From Dinoroseobacter sp013215265 (lineage in GTDB: Bacteria; Pseudomonadota; Alphaproteobacteria; Rhodobacterales; Rhodobacteraceae): a stretch of 64,000 bases of DNA. Within the stretch, counting starts at the first letter, position 1. Every line of letters starts with the position of its first letter. The translations under genes were made by a program, and so were the position numbers. Location: positions 744,001 to 808,000 of the forward strand of contig OY829366.1 of assembly GCA_963691755.1 (NCBI GenBank). Direction: 5' to 3'. Below are positions 52,809 through 61,428 of this stretch, one piece after another. Under the pieces are notes generated by a model. It had not been told where the DNA came from. It saw nothing but the letters and a program-made list of their open reading frames with translations, and searched no databases.

Positions 52809-54947
52809 TTAGTCGTCGCTCTTCTCTTCTTTCTTGATCTCTTCGCCGGTTTCCTGGTCGACCATCTTCATGGCCAGACGAACCTTGCCGCGATCATCAA
52901 AGCCCAAAAGCTTCACTTTCACTTCCTGTCCTTCCTTCAGAACATCTGAAGGGTGGTTCAGGCGGCGGTTTTCGATCTGGGACACGTGGACCAGACCGTC
53001 GCGCTTGCCGAAGAAGTTCACGAAGGCACCGAAATCGACAATCTTCACGACCTTACCGGTGTAGATCTTGCCCTCTTCCGGCTCGGCCACGATCGAATGG
53101 ATCATCTCGTAGGCCTTCTTGATCGCCTCGCCATTGGCCGATGCAATCTTGATGATGCCGTCGTCGTTGATGTCGACCTTGGCGCCCGAGGTTTCCACGA
53201 TCTCACGGATAACCTTGCCGCCTGATCCGATCACTTCACGGATCTTGTCGGTAGGGATCTGCATGGTTTCGATGCGCGGTGCGTGTTCAGAGAACTCCTG
53301 ACGTCCCTCGGTCAAGGCTTTGCCCATTTCGTCCAGGATGTGCAGACGACCAGCTTTTGCCTGATCGAGCGCTTTTTCCATGATCTCGGGCGTGATGCCT
53401 GCCACCTTGATGTCCATCTGCAGCGAGGTGATGCCTTCGGCGGTCCCGGCCACTTTGAAGTCCATGTCACCGAGGTGATCTTCATCGCCCAGAATGTCGG
53501 TCAACACGGCGTAGTCGCCGTCATCTTCCAACACCAGACCCATGGCCACACCGGCAACCGGTGCTTTCAGTGGCACACCTGCGTCCATCATCGACAGCGA
53601 ACCGCCGCAGACCGAAGCCATCGAAGATGATCCGTTGGATTCGGTGATCTCAGAGACAACGCGGATGGTGTAAGGGAAATCGGTTGCTGCCGGCAGAACC
53701 GCCTGCAGCGCACGCCATGCAAGCTTGCCGTGACCGATCTCGCGACGTCCGGGAGGACCGAAGCGGCCAACTTCACCCACCGAATAGGGAGGGAAGTTGT
53801 AATGCAGCAGGAAGTTCGACCGATAGGTGCCCTGCAACGCGTCGATCATCTGCTCATCGTCGCCGGTCCCGAGGGTGGTGACAACGAGGCCCTGGGTCTC
53901 CCCACGGGTGAACAGTGCAGACCCGTGGGTCCGAGGCAGGAAGCCTACTTCAGAGTTGATCGGGCGCACGGTGTCGAGTGCACGGCCGTCGATCCGCTTG
54001 CCGTTCTTGACCACGTCGCCGCGCAGAACACCGGATTCCAGTTTCTTCAGGGCGGTACCAAGGTTAGCGTCGCCCAATTCTTCTTCAGACAGCTCAGCCT
54101 TGATCGCCTCTTTTGCAGCGGACACTGCGGCTACACGCTCTTGCTTGTCGGTAATGCCGTAGGCGTCGCGCATCTGCGCTTCGCCGATGGACTTCACCTT
54201 TTCGTAAAGTGCGGAATAGTCAGGGGCTGAGAAGTCGAATGGTTCGTTGGCCGCGTCTTCTGCAAGATCGATAATCAGGTCGATTACCGGCTGCATCTGC
54301 TCGTGGCCGAACTTCACGGCGCCCAGCATTTCAGCTTCGGAGAGCTCATAGGCTTCCGATTCTACCATCATCACCGCGTCTTTGGTGCCGGCAACCACAA
54401 GGTCCAGACGCTGGTCTGGATTGTTGCGCAGCTCGTGCATGTCATCGACGGTCGGATTCAGAACGTATTCACCATCCTCAAAACCAACGCGTGCGGCAGC
54501 GATCGGACCCATGAACGGAACACCGGAGATGGTCAGCGCAGCAGAGGCTGCGATCATCGCGACGATGTCTGGATCGTTATCGAGGTCGTGGCTGAGCACG
54601 GTACAGATGACGAGCACTTCGTTTTTGAAGCCATCGACAAACAGTGGACGGATCGGCCGGTCGATGAGGCGCGAGGTCAGCGTCTCTTTTTCGGTCGGAC
54701 GCGCTTCACGTTTGAAGAAGCCGCCCGGGATCTTACCGGCGGCATAATATTTTTCGTTGTAGTGAACGGTCAGCGGGAAGAAGTCCTGTCCTGGCTTTTG
54801 TTCACGGGCAAAGGTAACGTTGGCCATGACGGAGGTTTCACCATAGGTCGCGATGACCGAGCCGTCTGCCTGGCGGGCAACTTTGCCGGTTTCGAGTGTC
54901 AGCGTATCTTCGCCCCACTCGACGGATTTTTTCACTTCTTTGAACAT
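52809..54947 (-). CDS. pnp: Polyribonucleotide nucleotidyltransferase (PNPase)
   Basis: 712 residues: two RNase PH cores (including FPPYSVGEVGRFGPPGRREIGHG and the catalytic DILGDEDHLGDMDFKV), then a KH domain with the GxxG loop IGSGGKVI and a C-terminal S1 domain (GKVVKIVDFGAFVNFFGKRDGLVH). It degrades RNA phosphorolytically from the 3' end and is a degradosome component. The acidic/lysine tail EEIKKEEKSDD is short. It lies downstream of rpsO with a 500-bp gap containing a cupin relic. Confidence 0.98.
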   Translation of the reverse strand: MFKEVKKSVEWGEDTLTLETGKVARQADGSVIATYGETSVMANVTFAREQKPGQDFFPLTVHYNEKYYAAGKIPGGFFKREARPTEKETLTSRLIDRPIRPLFVDGFKNEVLVICTVLSHDLDNDPDIVAMIAASAALTISGVPFMGPIAAARVGFEDGEYVLNPTVDDMHELRNNPDQRLDLVVAGTKDAVMMVESEAYELSEAEMLGAVKFGHEQMQPVIDLIIDLAEDAANEPFDFSAPDYSALYEKVKSIGEAQMRDAYGITDKQERVAAVSAAKEAIKAELSEEELGDANLGTALKKLESGVLRGDVVKNGKRIDGRALDTVRPINSEVGFLPRTHGSALFTRGETQGLVVTTLGTGDDEQMIDALQGTYRSNFLLHYNFPPYSVGEVGRFGPPGRREIGHGKLAWRALQAVLPAATDFPYTIRVVSEITESNGSSSMASVCGGSLSMMDAGVPLKAPVAGVAMGLVLEDDGDYAVLTDILGDEDHLGDMDFKVAGTAEGITSLQMDIKVAGITPEIMEKALDQAKAGRLHILDEMGKALTEGRQEFSEHAPRIETMQIPTDKIREVIGSGGKVIREIVETSGAKVDINDDGIIKIASANGEAIKKAYEMIHSIVAEPEEGKIYTGKVVKIVDFGAFVNFFGKRDGLVHVSQIENRRLNHPSDVLKEGQEVKVKLLGFDDRGKVRLAMKMVDQETGEEIKKEEKSDD

Positions 54948-54963
54948 ATGTCGTTTCCTGTCA

Positions 54964-54994
54964 GGAAGCTCTCCCGGGCCCTCCCGGGTCTTCC
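54964..54994 (-). other. Hairpin in the pnp 5' leader
   Basis: GGAAG/CTTCC (54964-54968 with 54990-54994) and an inner CCCGGG/CCCGGG pair (54973-54978 with 54983-54988) form an imperfect stem about 16 nt before the pnp start. In enterobacteria pnp leaders have RNase III-processed stems used for autoregulation; the same use here is inference. Confidence 0.4.
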
Positions 54995-55113
54995 ATTGAT
55001 AATGGCGGCCCCATTGCCGCCGATCCCTGTCCTTTCGCGAACGCCGGGATCAAAGCGCGTCGTCTCAGATGCGCGGGCCTTACAGGTTTTTATCGAATTT
55101 GAAAAGGAAGGAG

Positions 55114-55302
55114 TTAGCCGCCGTGGGAATGGGGCGGAAAACTGGAGTTGGCCGCAATCCGAACCAGCGATGTGGCCCGTGCAACTTCATCACCGATCCT
55201 GTCCAACATGCACCGCTCGACGCCTCCGGCGGAAGAAGGTACCCGTTTCCAATTTTCTGGTCGGATCACGACACATTCGTCGAATTCAGCTTTCACGCGC
55301 AT
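55114..55302 (-). pseudogene. Truncated ChrR-type cupin protein
   Basis: 62 codons: MRVKAEFDECVVIRPENW, then SSAGGVERCMLDRIG, EVARATSLVRIAANSSFPPHSHGG and a stop. This is the first half of a ChrR-like cupin, where FPxHxHGG starts the metal-binding motif and would normally continue GEEFLVL. No frame continues the domain, so the rest has been lost. AGGGGAG is 5 nt before the ATG, so the peptide may still be translated. It sits between rpsO and pnp on their strand. Confidence 0.65.
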
Positions 55303-55419
55303 CGGCTCCCCTTCGGTTTGGGTCCGATTTCAAAAGGCTCAGGGAAAATTCAAAGACACGTTTCAGAGACCTGTTGGACGCATTCTATATGATACTCCCG
55401 GACAACACGGTCCTCAAAC

Positions 55420-55445
55420 GCAAAACGCGCCCCGTGGGGCGCGCC
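55420..55445 (-). terminator. Rho-independent terminator of rpsO
   Basis: CGCGCCCC/GGGGCGCG (55426-55433 with 55436-55443) forms a GC-rich stem; on the minus strand TTTTG follows. The predicted loop is only 2 nt, so the top pair would open. Confidence 0.65.
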
Positions 55446-55468
55446 GCGTTGGTCTGGATTGGCCGCGA

Positions 55469-55738
55469 TTAACGACGCAGGCCCAGCCGCTTGATCAGAT
55501 CGGTGTAACGCGCCTCATCCTTACCCTTCAGGTAGTCCAGCAGTTTGCGGCGCTGGGCAACCATCATAAGAAGGCCACGACGAGAGTGGTTGTCTTTCTT
55601 ATGCGTTTTGAAGTGCTCGGTCAGGGTCGCGATGCGCGACGACAGAATTGCAACCTGGACTTCAGGCGAACCGGTGTCGCCTTCCTTGGTCGCGTATTCC
55701 TTCATCAGGCGGTTCTTTTCTTCGACAGTAATCGACAT
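55469..55738 (-). CDS. rpsO: 30S ribosomal protein S15
   Basis: 89 residues, the exact family length, with TGSPEVQVAILSSRIATLTEHF, HKKDNHSRRGLLMMVAQRRKLLDYL and the terminal LIKRLGLRR. It binds 16S rRNA in the central domain of the small subunit. The frame runs open far upstream into the RTX gene, but ATG 55738 is certain from homology; AAGGAG precedes it. Confidence 0.98.
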   Translation of the reverse strand: MSITVEEKNRLMKEYATKEGDTGSPEVQVAILSSRIATLTEHFKTHKKDNHSRRGLLMMVAQRRKLLDYLKGKDEARYTDLIKRLGLRR

Positions 55739-55991
55739 CGGGGTCTCCTTGTCAGTTAGAGGAATGGCGCAAGCCGGGATGTCGTCCAGCAGGGCCCATG
55801 GAGGTATGGTCCGCGATTGCGGATGGGGGCGTATAGGCGCGTTCCTGATAAAAGGAAAGAGGCATTTCCCAGACGAAAACACGGCGTGAAACAGTATGTT
55901 TCTTTTGCAAGCATCGCGTTGGACTGCGAGTCGGCCTAAATCTGGCGATCTTTTCAGGTGGATTTGGGCGGTTTTGCCCGGGAGTGCGACG

Positions 55992-57038
55992 ATGCTTTTT
56001 CTACTTCTGACCTTGGTGGCGCCTGTCGCGATAGGCTTTCTGGTGTATGACTTCGTAACAGAAGACGATGACGATAGCGAGCAGAGCTCTGAAGATGCGT
56101 TGGCTACCCCCGAATTTGGGGCATCTAGCATTTCGGCTCCAGGAATTATCGGTACGCAAGGGGATGACACTCTGGTCGGGACAAAGTTTCCTGACAAGAT
56201 CGATGGCGGCGACGGCAACGATACGATTGATGGTTTCTCCAGTGCGGACATCCTCCTAGGAGGGGCGGGCGAAGATACGATCGAAGGCCGAGGTGGGAAT
56301 GATACGATCCGCGGCGAACAAAATGCCGACCGCCTCTTTGGTAATTTTGGCAGCGACCTGATCTTTGGTGATGGCGGTGCTGACTTTATTGACGGTGGCA
56401 ACGACAAGGACCGGATCTTTGGTGGCGATAATGCAGACGAAATCCTGGGTGGTCAGGGATACGATGAACTCTTCGGCGAGGCGGGCAACGATATCATTGA
56501 TGGTGGTCGCGGCTACGACTTTGTTGATGGGGGGGCTGGTGCGGACATCGTTTCTGGTGGCAAGGGCCTTGATGTCGTCATCGGGGGGCAAGGGGCAGAT
56601 ACGATCAACGGTGGGAATGCTGACGATCTGCTCGTTTCAGGTGAATTGAACCTGGTTGATCCCACGAAATACACAAATAACGATACAGAAACATCGGACG
56701 AAGCTGTTGGTGGTATCGGTAATGATATGATTTGGATTGGCCGCGGGGATATTGCGACTGGGAATAATGGTGGCGACGAATTCATCCTTTCCGATCAGAT
56801 TGATGTGGGCGAAGGCGGTGCGTTGATCACCGATTTCGACTTTGACGAAGGCGATCGCTTGGTCATTCAGTACGATCCTTCGAAGTATGCCGGTATACCG
56901 ATTGTTCAATTCTCGACTACCGAGTTGTCACAGGTTGTGCAGGTATCATTGGATGGCGACGAAATTGCATTGCTCGAGAAGGCTGGTTTGGGCGCACTTG
57001 GTTCGACAGACGACGTACAACTTTTGCCGTTGGGCTAA
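55992..57038 (+). CDS. RTX-repeat protein with N-terminal membrane anchor (1 of 3)
   Basis: 348 residues. It begins with a hydrophobic helix MLFLLLTLVAPVAIGFLVYDF and an acidic linker EDDDDSEQSSED; then about 16 calcium-binding nonapeptide-like repeats (GGDGNDTID, GGAGEDTIE, GEAGNDIID and so on, roughly residues 65-215); then a C-terminal region with DFDFDEGDRLVIQYDP. RTX repeats fold into a beta-roll on binding Ca2+ outside the cytoplasm. There is no ABC exporter nearby, and the N-terminal helix suggests tethering to the inner membrane rather than type I export. ATG 55992 follows GGGAG. Confidence 0.85.
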   Translation: MLFLLLTLVAPVAIGFLVYDFVTEDDDDSEQSSEDALATPEFGASSISAPGIIGTQGDDTLVGTKFPDKIDGGDGNDTIDGFSSADILLGGAGEDTIEGRGGNDTIRGEQNADRLFGNFGSDLIFGDGGADFIDGGNDKDRIFGGDNADEILGGQGYDELFGEAGNDIIDGGRGYDFVDGGAGADIVSGGKGLDVVIGGQGADTINGGNADDLLVSGELNLVDPTKYTNNDTETSDEAVGGIGNDMIWIGRGDIATGNNGGDEFILSDQIDVGEGGALITDFDFDEGDRLVIQYDPSKYAGIPIVQFSTTELSQVVQVSLDGDEIALLEKAGLGALGSTDDVQLLPLG

Positions 57039-57063
57039 AAAAGTCCAAAGCTTCAGTCGGGAT

Positions 57064-57093
57064 AGGCGTCCGTTGCATCGGGCGCCTTTTTTT
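57064..57093 (+). terminator. Rho-independent terminator after RTX gene 1
   Basis: AGGCGTCCG/CGGGCGCCT (57064-57072 with 57079-57087, one G-T pair) has a 6-nt loop and leads into TTTTTTT. Confidence 0.9.
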
Positions 57094-57315
57094 GCCCATG
57101 CCGTATCGAAGATCTGTGTCGCGATTCGAGTGGTGGCAGAACGAAACGTTAAGGTCGTGTTAATACCTGAAACAATAAAGATGCACTGCGCTGAATTGTT
57201 GAACGAAACTTTCTAAATTACGGCAAAATATAGACTAAATTCAGAATACACTGCCTCAATCGTCAGCCTTCTGTACCGTCATCCCACTGGGGATTTGTAC
57301 GTAGGAGTTACACAA

Positions 57316-58650
57316 ATGTTGGGGATTGCTGGGCTGCTTGCCCTTTTGTTCGCGGGGACTGCCGTATCTTTTGTTTTGCCGGACGGCACACCGGAAGAAG
57401 ACGAGACTGATTTTGCACCACCTGCAGAACCAGATAGCCCGCTTGATGATGACTTAAGCCTTTTGAACGAGATTCGCGGCACCAATGGCGATGACCCTCT
57501 TCTTGGTGGAACGTCTGGGGACGACTACATTAATGGTCGCGCGGGGGACGATGTTCTGCGGGGCCGTATCGGCAACGATTACCTCACCGGTAAAGCAGGC
57601 GATGATTATCTGACTGGTAATGAAGGCGACGACGTCATCTACGGCAACCCTGGTGATGACAAGGCAAATGGTGGTCCGGGCAAAGACAACATCTTCGGCG
57701 GGAGTGGCAATGATCTCCTGAACGGAAACGAAGGCGCTGACTACGTAGACGGAGGCTCCGGTGAAGATGATGTCGATGGAGCCGAAGGCGATGATATCGT
57801 GATCGGCGGAACCAGCAACGACATTGTTCGTGGCGGTGCTGGCAATGACGAGGTCTACGGCGGTAGCGGTGCTGACCGCGTCTACGGGTATGATGGCAAC
57901 GACCTTGTATCCGGGGGTACGGGTCGTGATCTGGTGTCTGGCGGTGATGGCGACGACATCGTCGGAGGCGGCGCAGGCAATGACCGATTGCTTGGTGGCG
58001 ACGGCGAAGACGTGCTCATGGGCGGAACCGGCAAAGATACGCTTTCTGGCGGAGACGGTGACGACGTAGCTTATGGCGGCGATCAAGCAGACCGCGTTTA
58101 TGGAAACGACGGGGACGACGTTCTCTTCGGGGGCGACGGGAACGATTTCCTCAACGGTGGCGATGGTGCGGATACCTTATTTGGTAACTTCGGCAAGGAT
58201 GACATGCGGGGTGGCCAAGGTGATGACGTGCTGGTGGGTCTCTGGACCGATCAGACAACTGGCATGTTCCAAGACACCGATGATGCCGATAAATTGCAGG
58301 GTGGTGATGGCGACGATACACTTCTAATGGGGTGCGACGACGTTGGCATTGGTGGCGAGGGCGATGATATCTTCGCTGCGGGTGACTTTACGGGTGGGTT
58401 CCCTGCTATCGTGCAGGACTACACCGCCGGAGATGATGCGATCCGCTTGTACTACAAAGAGCCAGATGGGGGCGGTGATATCCCTGAAGTCGCATTGTTC
58501 ATTGTGGATGGTGACACTGAAATCCGTATGGGTGGCGCATTGGTGATGGTTGTTCAGGGTGTTGAACTGGATGGTAGTGAGATCGAACTGGAGGCCTATC
58601 CAGATACAATCCCACTGCCGCCGGCACCCGCACCTGCACCGGTAATATAA
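57316..58650 (+). CDS. RTX-repeat protein with N-terminal membrane anchor (2 of 3)
   Basis: 444 residues. Hydrophobic start MLGIAGLLALLFAGTAVSFVLP, acidic linker (PEEDETD, DDDLSLLNEI), then about 27 RTX nonapeptides (GGAGNDEVY, GGDGDDIVG, GGDGADTLF) over roughly residues 65-320, and a C-terminal beta region (GDDAIRLYYKEP) ending in a Pro-rich tail PLPPAPAPAPVI. The longest repeat array of the trio. ATG 57316 lies 8 nt after TAGGAG. It has its own terminator, so it is probably transcribed separately from its paralogues. Confidence 0.87.
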   Translation: MLGIAGLLALLFAGTAVSFVLPDGTPEEDETDFAPPAEPDSPLDDDLSLLNEIRGTNGDDPLLGGTSGDDYINGRAGDDVLRGRIGNDYLTGKAGDDYLTGNEGDDVIYGNPGDDKANGGPGKDNIFGGSGNDLLNGNEGADYVDGGSGEDDVDGAEGDDIVIGGTSNDIVRGGAGNDEVYGGSGADRVYGYDGNDLVSGGTGRDLVSGGDGDDIVGGGAGNDRLLGGDGEDVLMGGTGKDTLSGGDGDDVAYGGDQADRVYGNDGDDVLFGGDGNDFLNGGDGADTLFGNFGKDDMRGGQGDDVLVGLWTDQTTGMFQDTDDADKLQGGDGDDTLLMGCDDVGIGGEGDDIFAAGDFTGGFPAIVQDYTAGDDAIRLYYKEPDGGGDIPEVALFIVDGDTEIRMGGALVMVVQGVELDGSEIELEAYPDTIPLPPAPAPAPVI

Positions 58651-58689
58651 TAGCCTGCGTCCCGTTTGGGGCGCGGCCATAAACTGACA

Positions 58690-58726
58690 CATGGGCCCCC
58701 TTGTTTTCTTGGGGCCCATGTTTTGC
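58690..58726 (+). terminator. Rho-independent terminator after RTX gene 2
   Basis: An 11-bp perfect stem ACATGGGCCCC/GGGGCCCATGT (58690-58700 with 58712-58722) has an 11-nt T-rich loop followed by TTTGC. Confidence 0.82.
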
Positions 58727-58768
58727 AAGCAAACCTTGCGGACGTCTGAGTGACAAGGAGCCCCCGTC

Positions 58769-60022
58769 ATGCTGTTTGCCTCAGGCGTCATCGTTGCCCT
58801 TCTTTTTGGTGGGACCACCATTTCGATGCTCCTGCCCTTGGACGGGGACGAAGAACCCGATCCAATCAGTGAGACACCACCCGGCGCCCCGCAGAATGAT
58901 GCTTTCGACAATCTTGATCTTCTCGACGCGATCAACGCTACGGGCGAAAGCTTGGTGACAGGTACGTCTGGAAGTGATCTTCTTGAGGGAGACGACGCAA
59001 ATAATCTCATCAGTTCATGGGGCGGAGATGATGTTGTCCTTGCGGGTAAAGGCAATGACACGATCTATCTTGGACGCGGCGATGATGTGGGGTTTGGCCA
59101 AGGCGGTAACGACAGGATTCAGGGGGCGGATGGTGACGACATCATCCGTGGGAACTGGGGAAATGATACCCTGACGGGTGACGCTGGAAGCGACTATCTC
59201 GTCGGTGGACCCGGCGCCGACATATTGCGCGGGGGCTCTGACGAAGACGTGCTATTGGGCAATGGCGGTGAGGACACCCTCTACGGTGGCGCGGATAACG
59301 ATGCGCTTTATGGGCAGGGTGGAAAAGATACGCTCTTTGGCAACCAAGGAGATGATGTTCTGTTTGGGGACGATCAGAAAGACGTCCTTTTTGGGGGCGC
59401 TGGTACGGATGTCTTGGTTGGTGGGACTTGGGCAGACCGCCTTGATGGTGGCGGCGGAGACGATCTCATCCTTGGAGAACGCGGCGCTGACGTGATTTTC
59501 GGCCGCGGCGGTGATGACCTTATCATCGGTGGTATTGGAGAAGATACAATCGATCCCGGTCCTGGCGTCGACCTGGTGCTAGCAGCCGAGCTGGAAAATC
59601 AGTCGGATAACATCATTGATACCGACCAAGGAGATGTGATCAGTCTGACAGTCGGTGAGAATTTGGTCGTCATTGGTACCAACGATGACGTGATGATCGA
59701 AGGTGGATCAAATACGCTTTTGATCGGAGATTTTGTACAGCCGGGTGACGGACAACTCCCCCCTGTAATCGAAGGCATGGCGTTTGGTTCAAATGTCGTG
59801 GGCTTTCTACACGACCAGACCAAACCTGATCCGGTCCTTGAATTGGTCTATGATGAAGATCTGCTGGAGACTGAAGTCCGGAGCAATGGCAAACCTGTTT
59901 TGGTTCTCGTTGGTGGCGATTTCACTGGCGACCCCATCCCGTTGATCCCTTACGCTCCAGAGCTTGTAGCAGAAGACGGTATCTTGAAGGCGCTGCAAAT
60001 TCTTGAGACCGAGATGACTTAG
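58769..60022 (+). CDS. RTX-repeat protein with N-terminal membrane anchor (3 of 3)
   Basis: 417 residues. Hydrophobic start MLFASGVIVALLFGGTTISMLLP closely parallels protein 2, with the linker DGDEEPDP and NDAFDNLDLLDAI aligning to its DDDLSLLNEI. About 24 RTX repeats (GADGDDIIR, GGADNDALY, GGGGDDLIL) span residues 65-280; a distinct C-terminal domain contains GDVISLTVGENLVVIGTNDD and VLVGGDFTGDPIPLIPYAPE. AAGGAG lies 9 nt before the ATG. The stop overlaps the convergent DUF1643 gene by 4 bp. Confidence 0.87.
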   Translation: MLFASGVIVALLFGGTTISMLLPLDGDEEPDPISETPPGAPQNDAFDNLDLLDAINATGESLVTGTSGSDLLEGDDANNLISSWGGDDVVLAGKGNDTIYLGRGDDVGFGQGGNDRIQGADGDDIIRGNWGNDTLTGDAGSDYLVGGPGADILRGGSDEDVLLGNGGEDTLYGGADNDALYGQGGKDTLFGNQGDDVLFGDDQKDVLFGGAGTDVLVGGTWADRLDGGGGDDLILGERGADVIFGRGGDDLIIGGIGEDTIDPGPGVDLVLAAELENQSDNIIDTDQGDVISLTVGENLVVIGTNDDVMIEGGSNTLLIGDFVQPGDGQLPPVIEGMAFGSNVVGFLHDQTKPDPVLELVYDEDLLETEVRSNGKPVLVLVGGDFTGDPIPLIPYAPELVAEDGILKALQILETEMT

Positions 60023-60522
60023 GTCCAACGCTCGGGCTGTTGCGTATAGGCAATGTAAAGCGGATGCTTTGGATGGCCGTCCTTTGTTAGCCCAAGATGA
60101 TGCAGCTCGCGGTTTGTCGTCCTCAGTAAATCATGGACCGCCGCGCCACGGTTCAAATGTGCGCCATGTGTGCCCCAGGCGCAGATAATCTGATCTGCCC
60201 AATCTGTACCGTTTAATATCGCAGCGTCGTTTTCGGGACCTATTGGGTCCTGTGCCGCGCGCATTTTTCGTGGATCTGTATCGCGCCAAGCAAAAATATT
60301 GGTAACGCGAAACGCCCCAAAGCCAAGGGCACGGGCCCGTCTTTCGCAGCGTTCGACCGTCGGATCATTCTGAACCTCGGTTGCGGTTGAAGGGTTTAAC
60401 ATAATGAACAGTGCTTTATTCCCCGGTGCCCATACCCGGGTCAAAGAATAGCGGTAGCTCTCGCAGTCTGAGTAAATCGCGACGGACTCTGCGTCACCCT
60501 TGGTATGATGGCGCTCGATCAT
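60019..60522 (-). CDS. DUF1643 domain-containing protein
   Basis: 167 residues with the DUF1643 core YRYSLTRVW, LFIMLNPSTATEVQNDPTVERCERRARALGFGAFRVTNIFAWR and CAWGTHG, LGLTKDGHPKHPLYI. Function unknown, cytoplasmic by prediction. The ATG overlaps the truB stop by 4 bp, so it is the last gene of an rbfA-truB-DUF1643 unit. Confidence 0.9.
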   Translation of the reverse strand: MIERHHTKGDAESVAIYSDCESYRYSLTRVWAPGNKALFIMLNPSTATEVQNDPTVERCERRARALGFGAFRVTNIFAWRDTDPRKMRAAQDPIGPENDAAILNGTDWADQIICAWGTHGAHLNRGAAVHDLLRTTNRELHHLGLTKDGHPKHPLYIAYTQQPERWT

Positions 60523-61427
60523 GCCTCGCGATTGAACACGCGCGAGGGATGCAATTCACCGGAACGATACACTCCGACGGCAACAGCTTGTCCATTCAGA
60601 GAGGCCCACGCTTCTTCGCCGTACTCGGCATCTGCCGTGATTACCATTCCGGGGTTCCCGTTGCGCAATTTGGCGGCGCCTGCCTCTGTGCAGCGCAATT
60701 CTGGAAGGTCTGCCAAGCCGACTTCAAGGGGAAGGAGCAAATCGTCAATCGAGGGCGACTTCGCGCCTGCCTCGACGTCTTCCAGTGTGACGGCGTCTTC
60801 AAGGTCAAAGGGTCCGGACCAGATGCGACGCAGCGAAAGCACGTGGGCCTTGCATCCCAGAGCGTCGCCGAGATCTCGGGCGATCGAGCGAACGTAGCCG
60901 CCTTTACCGCAGACCATTTTCAGGGTGATCGTGTCAGCATCAGATCTGGACAGCAATTCGAGACTTTCGACGAAAAGGGGCCGTGCTGCGAGTGCCATCG
61001 CCTCACCCTCGCGTGCACGTTTATAAGCCCGGACGCCATCTATTTTGACGGCTGAGTACTGAGGGGGCACCTGCATGATCTCGCCAGTGAAGTCTGGCAA
61101 GGCGGCGACAATATCGTCCTCGGCTGGACGAAGGTCTGAGGTCTCGATGATTTCGCCTTCTGCATCGTCCGTGTTTGTCGCGGCGCCGAGACGAATGGTG
61201 AATTCATACGCTTTATTGGCCTCGGTAATGAAGGGAACCGTCTTTGTAGCCTCTCCAAGAGCCACGGCAAGAATACCCGTCGCTTCGGGGTCCAGCGTAC
61301 CGGCGTGCCCTGCTTTTTTTGCGTCAAAAGCCCAGCGAACTTTGTTGACGACCGCAGTGGATGTCAGTCCGGCAGGTTTGTCGACAACGAGCCAGCCCGA
61401 AATATTGCGCCCTTTCTTCCGGCCCAT
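60519..61427 (-). CDS. truB: tRNA pseudouridine-55 synthase
   Basis: 302 residues: GWLVVDKPAGLTSTAVVNKVR, the catalytic Asp in GHAGTLDPEATGILAVALGEATK, YSAVKIDGVRAYKRAREG and KMVCGKGGYVRSIARDLG. It makes pseudouridine 55 in tRNA. It lies 1 bp after rbfA and is coupled to DUF1643. Confidence 0.97.
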   Translation of the reverse strand: MGRKKGRNISGWLVVDKPAGLTSTAVVNKVRWAFDAKKAGHAGTLDPEATGILAVALGEATKTVPFITEANKAYEFTIRLGAATNTDDAEGEIIETSDLRPAEDDIVAALPDFTGEIMQVPPQYSAVKIDGVRAYKRAREGEAMALAARPLFVESLELLSRSDADTITLKMVCGKGGYVRSIARDLGDALGCKAHVLSLRRIWSGPFDLEDAVTLEDVEAGAKSPSIDDLLLPLEVGLADLPELRCTEAGAAKLRNGNPGMVITADAEYGEEAWASLNGQAVAVGVYRSGELHPSRVFNREA

Positions 61428-61428
61428 T

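Noticed and set aside
54948..55468. Possible tRNA or small RNA gene between rpsO and pnp
   Set aside because: No cloverleaf or TPsiC-like sequence is visible; apart from the pnp leader hairpin, the cupin relic and the rpsO terminator I see nothing.
54303..55472. A 389-codon plus-strand open frame opposite pnp and its leader
   Set aside because: It is antisense to conserved PNPase codons, has no recognisable domain and no ribosome-binding site; it is open because of GC codon bias.
55739..56407. Upstream extension of the rpsO frame into the RTX gene
   Set aside because: S15 is 89 residues and starts at 55738; the extension is antisense to RTX repeats and low-complexity.
56150..59560. Periodic DNA repeats that could be mistaken for a CRISPR or tandem repeat array
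   Set aside because: The period of about 27 bp follows the nonapeptide codons of RTX proteins, with varied third positions and no identical repeat/spacer pattern.
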